Assembly: GCA_019671135.1 (NCBI GenBank)
Contig: JAHRHY010000003.1
Span: forward strand, 1,240,001 to 1,304,000
DNA length: 64,000 nucleotides
Direction of reading: 5' to 3'
From: Linnemannia hyalina
Lineage: Eukaryota > Mortierellomycota > Mortierellomycetes > Mortierellales > Mortierellaceae
Below are positions 33,790-45,899 of this stretch, piece after piece. The notes beneath the pieces are model-generated. The model made no database searches and had not been told where the DNA came from. It saw nothing but the letters and a program-made list of their open reading frames with translations. The translations under genes were made by a program, and so were the position numbers. The stretch's first letter is position 1. Each line of letters opens with the position of its first letter.

Positions 33790-34840
33790 GGAAGTAACGG
33801 GCATTGTCTTGGCCATGGTGAGAGATTTGCCAGAGGCGTTAATGTAAAACAAATCGGACACGCTACACCCCTTGAAAGCTTTGGCTCCACATTTAGAAAG
33901 CAGTGTGGTGTAAGACAAATCCTTCAGGTACACTCTAGAGATCGGGTTCGATCGCATCCAAGTCCACTGATCCAGCCTCCCCGTAAAACTGACAATACGA
34001 CAAAAGCATGCTATTCTTTGAGCGAGTCAAACTAGGCCGAAAATTATAGAGGTGCCTCGGAAGCCGTACCTCCCGATTCGTCCTTCAGGATCGCGAAGAA
34101 CCATACATGCGGTACGCCCGGCCTCCTTCGGCATTTTTTCCATTCACGGGAACTTTCGATTGTCGTCGATCCTGCAACCAGTAATGGAGGACCTGCTGGA
34201 CCACCATGTTCTTGTGAGAAGAATAGGTAGTAGACGAAGAGTAGTAACAAGTAAAAAGTTGAGTCTTATTATGCCCTTGTCCTTGAGTATCATTTATTAA
34301 GCCTGAGCAGGGCCAAGAAAGGAATTGAATCAGTCCTGTAGTTGGATTCACACCTATTCATAACACTTGCGGTTGGCGAAGTAATGAGCGCCAGTAGGGG
34401 ACTACTTGACTGCAGCGCGTATCTTTTATTCTCGCTTCGAGCATCGCTTGAAGAGTAGACTTTTTCAAGGTGGGTTCCTATTGCCGGTCCAAAGGAAATG
34501 CTATGAAAACCTGAACGGGGAGATTCTTGTTCTGATTGTTGAGATAGTGATAAAAGTCCAACAATTTCTACTTGAGGGTTTCCAAGGTGTGGGGGAGGCT
34601 CTTGACATCGCGACCCTCATACTCCTCGGCCGTGGGAAACGTAATACGAGCTCCCATATCAAACTATTTTTTTGTGTGCGTTATGTCCTTCTTGGATACC
34701 AGTATAGTAAGAGCATGCTTATGTTTTTTTTTACTCGCGCCTTCGCCTTCTCCGCCAAGGACTGGAGTTGACATGAAAATGAGTGGGCAAAACACCTCAG
34801 GTTCGCGAAAGAAACAAATATGTTTGACTAGGAAAGCCGT
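33790..34840 (-). pseudogene. Decayed multi-exon gene, unidentified
   Basis: On the minus strand a likely acceptor (AAATAG) at 34664 is followed by a long coding-like reading, FDMGARITFPTAEEYEGRD then LLDFYHYLNNQNKNLPVQVF and TLKKSTLQAMLEARIKDTR. It is broken by two in-frame TAG codons (about 34573 and 34492). Further pieces follow (34351-34085: NMVVQQVLHYWLQDRRQSKV; 33957-33748: SRVYLKDLSYTTLLSKCG). Amino-acid composition and splice signals look real, but I do not recognise the family. Two stops and lost continuity suggest a pseudogene. Confidence 0.5.
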
Positions 34841-35057
34841 CTAAACACGAAAATCAGGCTTGGGCGAAGAGTAGAGAGCGTGAGAAGGACCAACGCACGC
34901 AGACTCAGGAGATGTGTCTTGGACATTGTTTCATTCTTTGACTTGTTTCGACCAAGTCGCAGAGGGGAAGGAGAACAAATACAAGCTCCAATTTTGTATG
35001 TGATTGAATCATGCTTTATTGAGTGCACCGAGTAGTCTGAAAAAAAAAGACAGAACA

Positions 35058-37543
35058 TTAGAGGCGCCGGCTGAGGTACGCAGCAACAATAGCCATAATA
35101 CCTCCGAATCTCAGCACCCACCCCACTGGCTCAGGGTCCATCGCAGTCGCCCAGTTCATCCATCCCAGATCCCCACTTCCAGGCGGTGGTGGCGTAGTAG
35201 GTGGAGGGAGCCTTGGTTCTGTCGGTTGGTCTGGACGAGCAGCATTGCCTATCACTGCAAACAAACAGCTCGCAATGATCGCGTCCACGAACTGCGGGAA
35301 CACAATGTACATGTTGTGGACACCCAGAACCAATCCTGCGTCGAGTTGAGGACCCTTCTGTCGTTGGCGTGGTAGCGGGTGGGTTTGTTTCCGCTGAGTC
35401 TCCTCGGTGTCCATGTCATCCGTCGCAGTGAGTAGCGACCCACCTCCACCATTACCTCGACTGCTGCTGTTCCCGTTCTCGTCTTCTTGAACAGTATCCG
35501 GATTGCTACTGCGTTCATGCTCCTCATTACTATCATGGCTTCCAAAGCGGCCTCCTTGAATCACAGCGCCATATCCACTACCCTCGCCACCATCAACAGC
35601 CAGAACATCTTCCTCCTCCTCGTCTTCAGCCTCCTGCTCCATGATCCGGTCTTTCATGTCACTAATGATCTCGCCAACCATCGCAAAGGGAACCCACATG
35701 GCCACAGCCCAGGGAACTCCGCACAGCGCGATCACAGCAGTCGCAGCCCACAAATCATCCACGAACCATGTAGCTCCCATACAGACCGCAAACCAAACCA
35801 ACGACATAGTCCAAAGGTTCTTGAGCGTGAATGGGTTCTTTGGCCACCGTTCTTGCCCAATCTCCTGTGGGGTCAGCTTTGGGATCAGAATGCCCGAAAG
35901 GACAGCGACGCCCGCCCAGCAAAGTAGAGCAAACGATCCAGCCCGCTCCGTCACTGTCGGGTCGTCTCCAGGGTAGCTTGGGTTCCCACCCTCACCGTCA
36001 TGGCTGTTGTCATATCGATGAATGATCTCGCCCACCCATGTTGTGGAGTAAAAGAGGAATGGGAACCAACCCATCCATGCGAAAAATTGCACATTACAGA
36101 TCCGCTGGATCTCGCCTGGCAGCGTCCTGAATGCCCTCCAAATGTTCCCGATCGTACTCCACATCGACCTATCGTCATAGATGTAAGGTTAGTATCCTGG
36201 GAAGGCGACAATTATCACCAGGGTCATAAAAGCATTCGTGTACTTCCAGAAGTACCGCTTACCGCTTCTTGTCATCCTCATTAGGCTTGTAGGGAACTTC
36301 CTTGACGCTCAGACAACTAATACTCAAACACGAGATGAAGAAGATCATTGCCAGGTTGGCCAAAATCTTGATCTGTGTGTCGCCCAAGACTGGAGCAAAG
36401 TACTTGGCCAGATCCAGGTTGCCTGCAAAAAAGCCGACCACAGAACCCAGGTTGTTCATCCATCCCGACCAGGCATTTCCGACCTCCTGTTGGTCTGTTG
36501 GTGGGATGTCCATGATGAGGGAGCGACAACTCGCTTGTACGGCGTTGATCGAAAAGTCCAAACAGTAGAACCCGATGACAGCCAGTGCGATTGTCCAAGC
36601 CTTGACCTATCGGGAATTCATCATGATGGGAGGAAGAAAGGGAGATAAGTAAGTGCAGTGTCACTTTTCAGCACATCCATCGCCGAATGAACTTGTCCAA
36701 GAAGGCCTAATCAATAAACAGCAAGGAAGACTTACTGCGCTCTCAACATCAGCACCATCGTCCACGGTGGCTCTCCCACCTTCACCTCCAGTTCCAACAA
36801 AAGCTTGAGCAATCTCCTTAGCATACGCGACCATATACATCGAACAGACCGTGAGCACAGCCCCAATCAAAATAAAGGGTCGTCTCCTGCCAAGTTTCCA
36901 ATCCAAAGAATCACTAAACACACCGACGACGGGCTGGATAATTAGACCAGAGAGGGGGCCTGCGAGCCAGACGAGTGGGGTGAGTGTCTTTGGGATCCCG
37001 AGTGAGAGGAGGTAGGGTGTTCCATACCCTAACTCTACCGTCCCTATTGAAGGGAGATGGGTGAGCGGGAAGAGGGGTGAAAAACAGAGAGAGCAAAGTG
37101 TGAGAAGATTTCGCTGATGATGACACAATTATTATTATTTGTGGAGAATGTAAAAGTTACAAACAAAACAGACAAAAACAAGGATGAGGATAACCCCTCT
37201 CATCCTGCTGTTTACTGCTTCAGCTATTGCCTTCTCATTCGAGGTTGAGGTAGGCATGTTTGTAATATGATGTGTGGGAAAGTAAGTGCCACCAACCACC
37301 ACATCAGCAAAAAAACAACTTACATGTGAATTGTACACCAAGCATACACACGGTCAGTCGTGCGATATCGAGGGTAGACAACCATCGTTTAAAGTTGGAC
37401 GAGCGCCGTCGATGTAACAGGTGTGTTGGTCTCGGGGTTGCAATCGCTGTAGGTGCCCTTGTAGAAGGACGGTGCAGGAGCGCGTCTTGCTCTGAGGGGC
37501 CGAAGGATGTACTCCGACTCTTTGTGTGCTGGGGCGTTGCCAT
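35058..37543 (-). CDS. Sucrose/alpha-glucoside proton symporter-like MFS transporter (SUT/SLC45 type)
   Basis: Four exons on the minus strand, 37543-37324, 37043-36736, 36606-36263 and 36168-35058, join in phase to 660 residues. Family features: VCMLGVQFTWTVELGYGTPY in the first helix, LVWLAGPLSGLIIQPVVG, the loop motif RRRPFILIGA, YCLDFSINAVQASCRS and VGNAWSGWMNNLGS. About twelve membrane helices are expected. A long hydrophilic insert of Glu/Asp, Ser, Asn and Gly (residues about 460-570) lies in a late cytoplasmic loop. The basic N-terminal tail is cytoplasmic. Such proteins import sucrose or related alpha-glucosides with protons across the plasma membrane; substrate here is inferred. The start at 37543 is the first ATG that leads into the helix-one exon. 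Confidence 0.9.
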
Positions 37544-37923
37544 GAGGTGAGGTGGCTGTATTAAGGAGGTGTGAGTGTGTTTTGGTTGTGGTGAATGAGT
37601 AGAGTGAATGAAGAGTGTAGGGTTGTCTCCATGTAAGAAGGGGGAGTGTGTGTGAGTTGTGAGAATATAAAGAAGGAGAAGAAAAGAACAAAAGAACTTG
37701 TATCGGTAGTACTCTGAAGAATAAAAAAAAGCGAGGCCTGACCCTGAGCATGACTGACCCTGACCGCACCAAAGATTGACCTTTGACGTAATGTTCAATT
37801 AGATCGTCCGGGTCCATGCACCACCCACAATCAATCAACCACGAGACCCAAAACAATAAATTTAACGATTCTATTGAAACGAAAATCACAACTGGTGTGA
37901 AGAAAATAAAAAGAAGACAAGAA

Positions 37924-40068
37924 CTACATAGAAGTCCAGTCATGCTCCTTGGGATCAACTCCCTCCCCAGCCCGGATCCTCACCTCATCCTCTTTCCCAA
38001 CCCGATCCATCGCCACAAAACTCTCCGTCAACCTCCTCTTCCCTTCCTCCAACAAATGGACCTCCCCACCATACATACAACTCTCATGAAAGATCCACTC
38101 CGGATCCTCCTCCTCCCTCTCAACCTCATCCATACTCGCCTTCCCCAAATCCCAAAGCAACTCTCGCTGCAACTCCTTGTCCCTCACATTCCTCTCTCTG
38201 TGCGACGACATCCCTCCACCGGCCATCCAGTACTTGAAATCCAGAATCCGTTGGACACCCTCGTTCTTATTCCTCATCAACCCACCGTTCCACCACATGG
38301 GTTGGCCGAGGTGATCGAGATGCAGTTGGGCTCCGCAAACAGACTCCTTCTCGAGGACGGGTCGCTTCTTCTGGTGCTCGATCTCAATCCTATCCATCTG
38401 CCTCTCCTCCGCACTCCTTCCATCATCTTCCTGTTCCAGACGCGCCTCCAGCTTCTCAATCTCCTTGACCGGATCATCCCTCAACTCGCCTACAACACTA
38501 CCATACGTCCTCATGAACGAATACGGCTCCTGGACCATCTCAAACCCGACCCAGAACGTCTCCTTGTCCCCATAAAACATCTTATAACTAAACAGATCCC
38601 GTTCCCATTTGCTGTTCATCTTGCAGATCGCCAAGAGTCCATTCAGACGAGTCTTCTTGTTGATGACGACGACACCGGATTCCTGCTCATGTGTGCTGAT
38701 ACCCTTGAAGGACCGGAGTTGGTTGGGGAGGGTCGACATGATGGGCATCATAGAGCGGATCCAGTCTGGGCCAGTGTGCCAGTCGGGAAAGAGGGTTCTG
38801 TCGTAGAAGAATAAGCCTCCCGTTGCCTTGTATCCCGGATCCTCAAACAGCTTTGCTGGGTCCTGTGTTTGATCGTTTTTTGCATGTGGAAAAAAAAGGG
38901 GGGTGAGTGAAAATAAGGGGGGGAAGGGGGGAAGGGCGAACTGAAGAATGCGTACAATACAACAAGAAGTCAAATCTACCAACCTGCAGAAAGTAGGCGT
39001 CAGAATCAACGAGCATGGCTTCCTCAAACCTCGAAGCCAACAACGAGAACGCCTTTATCGACCACCCACCCAGCTTCATATAATCATTATCCAAAAACTC
39101 TGTGATATCCAACACCTCAATATCATTCGTCATCTCCCTCACATACTCCTGCCGCTCCTTCGAAAGATCCTCATCGCCCATATGGAACAACTGAATCGGC
39201 AAGTCCGGTTGTAACCTCCGAATGGCCTGGATCGACGACACAATAAACTTGAACTGGTTATTCCCCGCACACAATACGATCCCTCTACCCTTGTATGAAT
39301 CTTGCAACGAGAAACTAGTCCGGTGTTTGAGGTGCAGGAACGGGTACAACCGCTTCTCCAACCGGAGAAAGAAATCGACATCTACACGCTTGAGTGCTAA
39401 TTCCTTCACAAAGACGCGTTCCTTCTCTCTGGAATCCTCTCCAGGGAGGGAGTTATAGACAGGTCGGAGGAAATTCCAGAGGGATTTGTAGATGCGTTCG
39501 GCGCGGCTGGTACGGGCGAAATCGAGTTGGGACTTTTCGGTGACTTGTTCGTGGACGCTGTATTCGGGTTTGAGGAGGTCGCTCATCATGTCGTAGCCTA
39601 TTGCTGTGCGCAACGCTGCAGAGTCGGCCGCCGTCCAGGCCGGGATGTCGTATGGGATCGCCACATCGTGCGTCAAATACAGCTCTTCTGGTACCTTTTT
39701 TGTTTTTATATTAAATCGTAAATAGAAAAGTGGTGTGTGCGTTAGGACGATTGAAAGTTTCCTCCAGGCATAGCACAAACAAATAAAAAAAAAAGTCATA
39801 CTTCAAAAGTCCGCAAAGGCGTCTCATCAACACCAGCAGCATACTGATGGTTCAATGGATTCTGCTCCTGCGGCTGCTGGTAAACATGCTGTTGCACAAG
39901 AACCTGTTCTGGCATCGACCCCAATCCAGCCCCAGCACCTCCAGTAGCAACCCCATTATTATTATCGTCAGTGACCCTCCAGTACTGTTGACAGATCAAC
40001 ACAAACCCGACATTGATAGCCACCGCCGCGACGAGCTTCAGGATCGGTGAACGCTTGATGCTATGCAT
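37924..40068 (-). CDS. MNN1-type alpha-1,3-mannosyltransferase (Golgi)
   Basis: Three exons, 40068-39802, 39694-38984 and 38862-37924, join in phase to 638 residues. The N-terminus is a type II membrane anchor (ILKLVAAVAINVGFVLI) followed by a Gln/Asn-rich stem. The catalytic domain has GRGIVLCAGNNQFKF, LPIQLFHMGDEDL, KAFSLLASRFEEAMLVDSDA with the DXD metal/nucleotide-sugar motif (DSD at 319-321), FFYDRTLFPDW and THEQESGVVVINK. This is the pattern of the family that transfers mannose from GDP-mannose to N- or O-linked glycans in the Golgi lumen. A charged Glu/Arg-rich insert near residues 460-500 lies within the domain and may be lineage-specific. It is convergently placed with nothing; the transporter lies just downstream on the same strand. 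Confidence 0.9.
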
Positions 40069-40976
40069 GATTGACTTCTTGTCCTTGTTGTAGTTGGCGA
40101 GGTGTGAGAGGTGTTGGTATTGCTTGGCGTGCTGTTTTTGTTATTCGTTGAAGACTGCCTGTGGTTGCTGTTGTTGTCTGCTCTGTCGTGGTTTGGAGTC
40201 TTGGAGGAATGTAATGGTGGAACCAACTTCCGAGAGAAGGAGGGGCGAGAATGAATATGAACGGATAGAAGGAAGGTATAGATTGTAAAAGATAAAAAGA
40301 GGAAATAGTAAGGACGGGGAGGGGCATATATTGGCGAGGTGAACTTCAAAAGGAAAGCGTGCAGAGAAAGTTGACAAAAGGAAGAAGATAGACAATGGAT
40401 AAAGAGAAAAGAAAAAAAAAAAAAAAAAGAAAGGTGCAGATCAGGGGCGATAGCCATGGGCTATGTTGAACATCACCCTTCCTTCCTTCCTTCCATCTCC
40501 CTTTCTATCATTTGTCTTTTTGCTCGTCTTCATTTACGCCTCCTCGCCCCTTTGTTGGCTAGGAATGCTTTTCACCTTTCTTCCGTCGTCGTCGTCAAAA
40601 CCAAAAGGTAGCGCATCCCTTGCTTGCCACATACACAGCATCACATAAGATCATCAGCATAGACCAATCCCCCCCTGGCAATGTCGCGGGAGATACACTC
40701 TTTCCTCCCTTCCTATACTCGACCCAATGACTCGCTTCCCTCCCGCCCTTCCTTCACTCAACCCCTCTCATCGAACTAGCCCCCCTTCTTTTCCCATTGT
40801 CTCTACTCAATTCTCGTTCACACTGGCCAAAAACTCACTTTCGTCGTCGTCGTCCCTTCCTCCCATTCGCACATCATTTCTTCGTTCGCTTCCTTTGTTG
40901 CAGTTGTATGAGGTTGTATTTTTTATATATATATTTTTTATTTAGCGCTGAAATAAACTTTATCCACGGTGGGGAG

Positions 40977-43538
40977 TTACCCATGGTGCTGTTGACGATG
41001 GTTTTGTGGTTGCTGCTGCTGTTGTTGTTGCTGTTGTTGCTGCTGGTGGTGCAACTGCTGCAACTGATGAATTTGTCGAAGCGTCATCTTGCCAGAGTCC
41101 CCACCTGCAGGACCAGCACCTCCAGGACCGTTCTGTAGCCCTAACCCAACCTGCCCCTGCTGCTGCTTCTGTAACTGTTGCATTCGCTGCTGCTGTTGCT
41201 GCTGTCCCTGTTGACCACTCAGCTGTTGAAGAGAACGGTGATGCTGCAGTGGTCGATGCTGTTGCTGGTCCAGCACAGGAGATTGTCCCTGAGACGAAGG
41301 GTGTGGAGACTGGGGTTGAGAGACCGAGGCCTTGTTGGCCGCCGACGCCGATGCCGACGCCGCCGCTGCTGCTGCTGCTGCCACCTGCTGTTGGAACTGT
41401 AAGGGCGACTTGCCACTCCGCGCCAGACACCTCAAAAGACTCTCCATCGAAGGATCAAGCGTCGTCCGAACACACTTGTACTCGCGCTGAATCCGGTCCA
41501 TCTCCTTCTGCATCCTCCCGCGGCGAACCATCTCGTCCTCATCCACATCCTGCAAATTCTCTCTCTGCAACCACAACTTTTGCTGAGTTCGAGAGAGTGT
41601 TCCTGTCTTGGACCCACCACCAGCCATGTTTGATTGTGCCACTGCAGCTGCTGCAATCGCAGATGCCGTCGCGGCTGGGCCCAGCCCAGTCAAAAACGGT
41701 CCTGTGGTCTGTCCCGTGGCCGATGCAGGGGCAGGGGTAGCAGAAGACATGTCGGGCAAGTTCTCGTCCGAGGATGAAGTCGTCACAATCGTTGGGGGTA
41801 TCAAATTCTTGGAGGTGGTGGTCGATTTCGGTGCTGACGAACTCAATTGAGGTTGGGAGGGTGAGACAGGGTAAAACTTGGAGGTGTAGCCGGTGCGCTG
41901 TTGGGGTGAGGTAGCGTTCGATTTATCATGTAAACTCTTGGGTGACCGTCGAATCTGGCCGGGTGAACCTGTCTGGGGGTGGTGATGGTCATCCTCGTTG
42001 GCTGCGTGGGAGGACGACGTGGCAGCATTAGCTCCAGTGAGGAATTTGGAAACCAGCTCTACTGCCGGGGAGGGCTGCAACGTGGGTGAAGATGCCGACA
42101 GCTTTCCAGACGCACTCTGGCCTCCTTGAGCACGAGAACTCTCAGACGAAACAGTCGAGGGGGAGGCGTCTCCTGAAACAGCACCTTGTTTAGGGGGGAT
42201 GGCCATGACAGTGTGGGTTGTGACTTTTGTAAGGGAAGGAAGTGTGGTTGTCGAGGAGCTTGGGTCGAGAAGCATGGACATGCGCTTGGACTTTGGCGAG
42301 GTCCTCGAGAGGGCACGGTGTCTAGGTTTGGGCGACTCGGATAGGTTTTGCGACTCGTGGATGCTAGCTGAACCCTTATGTGTCGTGTGAGAATGTGATC
42401 CCTCGCCGCCGCTGCCAATGCCGTTCGATACTACCTCGGGAGGGTTGCTCTTGCTCTTTTCCAACGCATGACCTCGGCGCTCACTCGTACTAGTATGGGT
42501 CGACTGTGATATTGGCTGGCGATCACTGGACTGTCCGTCTGTTGCTGCAGCTTGCTGCTGTTCCTGATGTCGGGTTGATCCACTCTGTCTTGACTCCCCT
42601 TGACTTTGGTTCGACCGACTCCGTTCCCGGACTCTTGTTGGTTCCTGCTGCTGTTGAGGCTGTCGCTGCTCCTGCTCCTGATGAGCCTCCTCCACGATAA
42701 CGGTCGATGAGCCCTGTCCGGCAGCTTGGAGAGAGAGGTCTTGAATCGTTTGTGCCATAGTAGAGTCAATCAAAGTCTTTGCGAGCAACTCTTCCTCCCT
42801 GCTAGATGCTGCCGCAAGTCCATGTCGGTCTAAACCTCTTGCTCCGCTCTCGTCTCTCGAATCAGCGTTGGAAGCAACTGCTACAGGGACAGCAGCTGAG
42901 GCAGCAGTGGACGATGACGTCGGAGCTGCTGTTGATGCTGCATGGTGTTGACTGTCGTGACCTTGAGAGCCACGGGAAGGCTGGCGTTGATGTTGCTGCT
43001 GCTGCTGGCGATGATAGATGGCAACTTGTTCCGCTTCGTCATCACCCTCGGTCTCTTCTCCTGCGGTCTCCGGATCGGCTGTTAGCTCTTGATGTTGCTG
43101 TCGGTGATAGTTGTTGTTGGAGCTATCTCTGACCTGATTATTATCCTCCTCTGCCTCTACTTGGACGATATCGTCTCCGACCTCGAATTGAGCCTTGCGC
43201 CTACGGTGGTGACCATGTCCGTTCGACTCTGCCTGACCATCAACCTGTTGGGAAGCAATCGCTCCTCCTCCAGTAGAAGGAGTGACTGATTGCTTAACCG
43301 TCCCTGTCGAGCTGCTGGCGGTGGGAGTACTAGTATCGGGGTTGATATCCGTGTCCGTTGGTTCCGTCGGTGTGGTGGTAGTAGTGGAAGCCATTGTATC
43401 CTGACGAAGCGACCTGCGGTTTTTGTTGGAGTGTTGCTGCTCGGAGGAGGAGTGGGGAGTGTGGTGGAAGGAGGGGTGATGATGAGAAGACGAGGAAAGG
43501 AGGGTCGAGAGGGAGTTGTCAGGGATGGGGTCTTCCAT
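40977..43538 (-). CDS. Disordered Gln/Ser-rich protein, possible TCO89-like TORC1 subunit
   Basis: A single-exon frame of 853 residues starting MEDPIPDNSLSTLL. Most is low-complexity: His/Gln, Ser/Thr and poly-Ala, with a long Gln run at the C-terminus. One segment at about 645-715 is ordered-looking: GTLSRTQQKLWLQREN, then EMVRRGRMQKEMDRIQREYK and DPSMESLLRCLARSG. This resembles the SRTQQKLWLQR and following block of fungal TCO89, a TORC1 component at the vacuole. The match rests on memory of that motif, so TCO89 is a hypothesis. Alternatives are another phospho-scaffold protein. CAG-rich codon runs make the C-terminus prone to length change. Confidence 0.75.
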   Translation of the reverse strand: MEDPIPDNSLSTLLSSSSHHHPSFHHTPHSSSEQQHSNKNRRSLRQDTMASTTTTTPTEPTDTDINPDTSTPTASSSTGTVKQSVTPSTGGGAIASQQVDGQAESNGHGHHRRRKAQFEVGDDIVQVEAEEDNNQVRDSSNNNYHRQQHQELTADPETAGEETEGDDEAEQVAIYHRQQQQQHQRQPSRGSQGHDSQHHAASTAAPTSSSTAASAAVPVAVASNADSRDESGARGLDRHGLAAASSREEELLAKTLIDSTMAQTIQDLSLQAAGQGSSTVIVEEAHQEQEQRQPQQQQEPTRVRERSRSNQSQGESRQSGSTRHQEQQQAAATDGQSSDRQPISQSTHTSTSERRGHALEKSKSNPPEVVSNGIGSGGEGSHSHTTHKGSASIHESQNLSESPKPRHRALSRTSPKSKRMSMLLDPSSSTTTLPSLTKVTTHTVMAIPPKQGAVSGDASPSTVSSESSRAQGGQSASGKLSASSPTLQPSPAVELVSKFLTGANAATSSSHAANEDDHHHPQTGSPGQIRRSPKSLHDKSNATSPQQRTGYTSKFYPVSPSQPQLSSSAPKSTTTSKNLIPPTIVTTSSSDENLPDMSSATPAPASATGQTTGPFLTGLGPAATASAIAAAAVAQSNMAGGGSKTGTLSRTQQKLWLQRENLQDVDEDEMVRRGRMQKEMDRIQREYKCVRTTLDPSMESLLRCLARSGKSPLQFQQQVAAAAAAAASASASAANKASVSQPQSPHPSSQGQSPVLDQQQHRPLQHHRSLQQLSGQQGQQQQQQRMQQLQKQQQGQVGLGLQNGPGGAGPAGGDSGKMTLRQIHQLQQLHHQQQQQQQQQQQQPQNHRQQHHG

Positions 43539-44306
43539 GGAATGGTTGGACGTTTTTTTTGATTAGGTTACTTTTTTTTGGTTGTCCCCTCCGGAGCTAG
43601 TTGTAGGTTGTGTGAGTAACTGTGGAGAGCGGAGAGAAGAATGCTTGAGTGGGGAGTGGAGAGAGAGAGAGGGGGGGTTGGTTAGGAGGTGAGTGAGTGG
43701 GGAGAAGAAGAGAAGGAGAAGGGGGTGATTGTGAAGCAGGAGATGGTGCGCTGTTGTAAAGGTAAGAAAGAAGAAAATAAAAGGGCAACATATATTATTC
43801 AAGGGTCAGTCACTCTGTGCGTGTGAGCGTGTGCAGACACAGACAGGTACAAAAGGAGCGACGGGCGGCCCATTTGTCTTTGGTCTTCGTTCACACACAC
43901 GCACTGGGTGGCTTAGAATCGTTTCCTTCTGTCCCACGAGGGCAATCTATTCGTGTCTCTCACCACTTTGCTCTGTTCCCATGTCTCGCATCCACGAGGC
44001 AACAAACACAACACGACACGCGGTTCGATTATCAAACAACAAAACACACACTTCACTAGCCATCAACATCCTGTCGACCCCACCCCCCCCTATCCCCATC
44101 TCTCCTTCTCTCCCGTTTTTCCGCCCATCTATGGTCTAGCGTCTGCTTTTCTTTTTCTTTCTTCTCTTCTTGCTTTATCTTGTCCTTTTTCCCCTCCATA
44201 ACACATAAAACACTAAAAAAAAAGGCGCGTACATTATTGTTATTTACTTTTATTATATCTCCCCCCAGCTTCTTCTTGGGCATTATCATAAAACTCATAC
44301 AAAGCT

Positions 44307-45362
44307 TTAAGGGTTCCAGAACTGCTCTCGCTGCGCCAACGGCGCAGGCTTCTTAATCCCCGTCATCACCATCCCTCCCCCTCCTACTGAAGAAATAGTT
44401 GACCCAAAACTCGTCAACCCAACATGACAGTCCGTCTTCTGCTGCCTCTTCTTCCCCTTCACCTTTCCCCCTCCTCCTCCTCCTCCAGCAATAGCCCCAC
44501 TGGGATACGCGCCAAGACCCGCGAAATCCATCTTCTCCTGCGATCGGCGTCGGTTCCTAATCCTCTTTCGAACCACCAGTGCTCCTACGACTAGAACAGC
44601 CATGGCGGCGATGCACCCGAGGGAGGCGGATGTCGTTATTGCGGATGACATGTTGTTCCTGGCCGTTGACGGGGAAGTGTCATTAGGATCGTTGTTGGGG
44701 GGTACAATGCCGTTTTGTGTCCCTGGACCTGAAGATGGGTCACCGAATAGACCTGGTACGGTCGCCAATGGGTCGTAATAGGACGATGCGCCTGAGGGAG
44801 TAGCCCCGGCGCCCACGCGTGCTTGTGAAGTAGCATACGAGTTACCTGCAGAAGGAGGAGAGTCATTCAAGCCTGGGGCGTCCGTGGCTTGAGGTGAATG
44901 GATCCCGGAAGATGGACTTTCTTCAGGAGAAGGTGTAGGAGAGGCGATATGTGGCGATTTGCTTGATTTCTTGGTCGGGGTTGAAGTTGATGTCGATGCT
45001 GAAGATGAAGAAGAAGGATGAGTAGGGAGGTTGATACCCAGAGGTACTTCTGGGATGGCTACGGGCGCTGCTTGGATAGTAGTTAACAGGACCGGGATCG
45101 CTACAGCCGCTGCTTTTGTTGCTGCTCTCATTACCAATCGTCGTTGTGGTAGTGAGTGCTGTAGACTGGATTTGAATGATGGAATGGGTCGTAGGAGAGA
45201 CGTAAGATCGTGTCGAGGATCGAGTTGGATATGAGCATGGTTGTAGAGGCGAGTGAGGAGGAGTGTACAAGCGAGGACAAGCATTGAGCAATAGATCGGT
45301 GCTTGAGATCCGATCCCATTGCCAGAACCACTGCCGCTGCTTTGTGAAAGCCAGGGCAGCAT
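44307..45362 (-). CDS. Ser/Pro-rich single-pass membrane protein
   Basis: Minus-strand frame of 351 residues if the Met at 45362 (MLPWLSQSSGSG) is used. A second start at 45131 (MRAATKAAAVAIPVLL) would give 274 residues and begin with a typical signal peptide ending near TIQAAPVA; this is at least as likely. The ectodomain is rich in Ser, Thr and Pro, fit for O-mannosylation. A transmembrane helix (SLGCIAAMAVLVVGALVV) is followed by RKRIRNRRR and a Gly-rich cytoplasmic tail. The architecture suggests a cell-wall or surface sensor, but no domain is recognised. The frame is open much further upstream only because the leader is pyrimidine-rich. Confidence 0.72.
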   Translation of the reverse strand: MLPWLSQSSGSGSGNGIGSQAPIYCSMLVLACTLLLTRLYNHAHIQLDPRHDLTSLLRPIPSFKSSLQHSLPQRRLVMRAATKAAAVAIPVLLTTIQAAPVAIPEVPLGINLPTHPSSSSSASTSTSTPTKKSSKSPHIASPTPSPEESPSSGIHSPQATDAPGLNDSPPSAGNSYATSQARVGAGATPSGASSYYDPLATVPGLFGDPSSGPGTQNGIVPPNNDPNDTSPSTARNNMSSAITTSASLGCIAAMAVLVVGALVVRKRIRNRRRSQEKMDFAGLGAYPSGAIAGGGGGGGKVKGKKRQQKTDCHVGLTSFGSTISSVGGGGMVMTGIKKPAPLAQREQFWNP

Positions 45363-45689
45363 CGTTGGTTGTGTTGTGTGGGGTTTTGTGTGTGAGGGGA
45401 GTGGATCTAAGGATATACAAGTGGGTGGATGGAGATGACAGAGGAGTGTAATGAGTAAGTGGATCGAGTAAAGGGAAGAGAGGAAGAGGGTGATGTGGAG
45501 AGGTGAGTGTTGGTGTTGGTTTGTTTTGGTATCTCGTTGATGCAGGGAAGACGAGCGCTGGTTATTTGGGTTGCTGAGTAACTTTTTGGGATGAGATGCT
45601 ATTGTTTGGAGCCGAGGGGTTGTCGGTGTGGGAGTACAAAGAAAAGAAAACGAAGAAGACAAGAAAAGATGAGAGGAAAAAGTGAGTGA

Positions 45690-45775
45690 GAGAGAAGAGG
45701 GAGAAGAGAGAGAAGAGAGAGAACAAGAGAAGAGAGAGAAGAGAGAGAAGAGAGAGAAGAGAGAAGAAGAGCGAG
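45690..45775. repeat. AGAGAGAAG-type tandem repeat in the 5' leader
   Basis: Repeated 9-base GAGAGAGAA units upstream of the minus-strand membrane-protein gene, probably within its promoter or 5' leader. Confidence 0.8.
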
Positions 45776-45899
45776 GGGGACCAGGTCGATGGTTTAAAAA
45801 TAAGAAAGGACGAATAAGCAAGGCTGGCTCGAGAACCGTGGCACAGTCATTCTCAGGATAAACCAAACTGGAAACAAGAGAGAAAGGAATGAAGGGCAT

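Noticed and set aside
45363..45899. N-terminal extension of the membrane-protein frame (to 530 residues)
   Set aside because: The extension is a repeat of SLFSLFSLFS type encoded by an AGAGAGAAG tandem leader; real starts are at 45362 or 45131.
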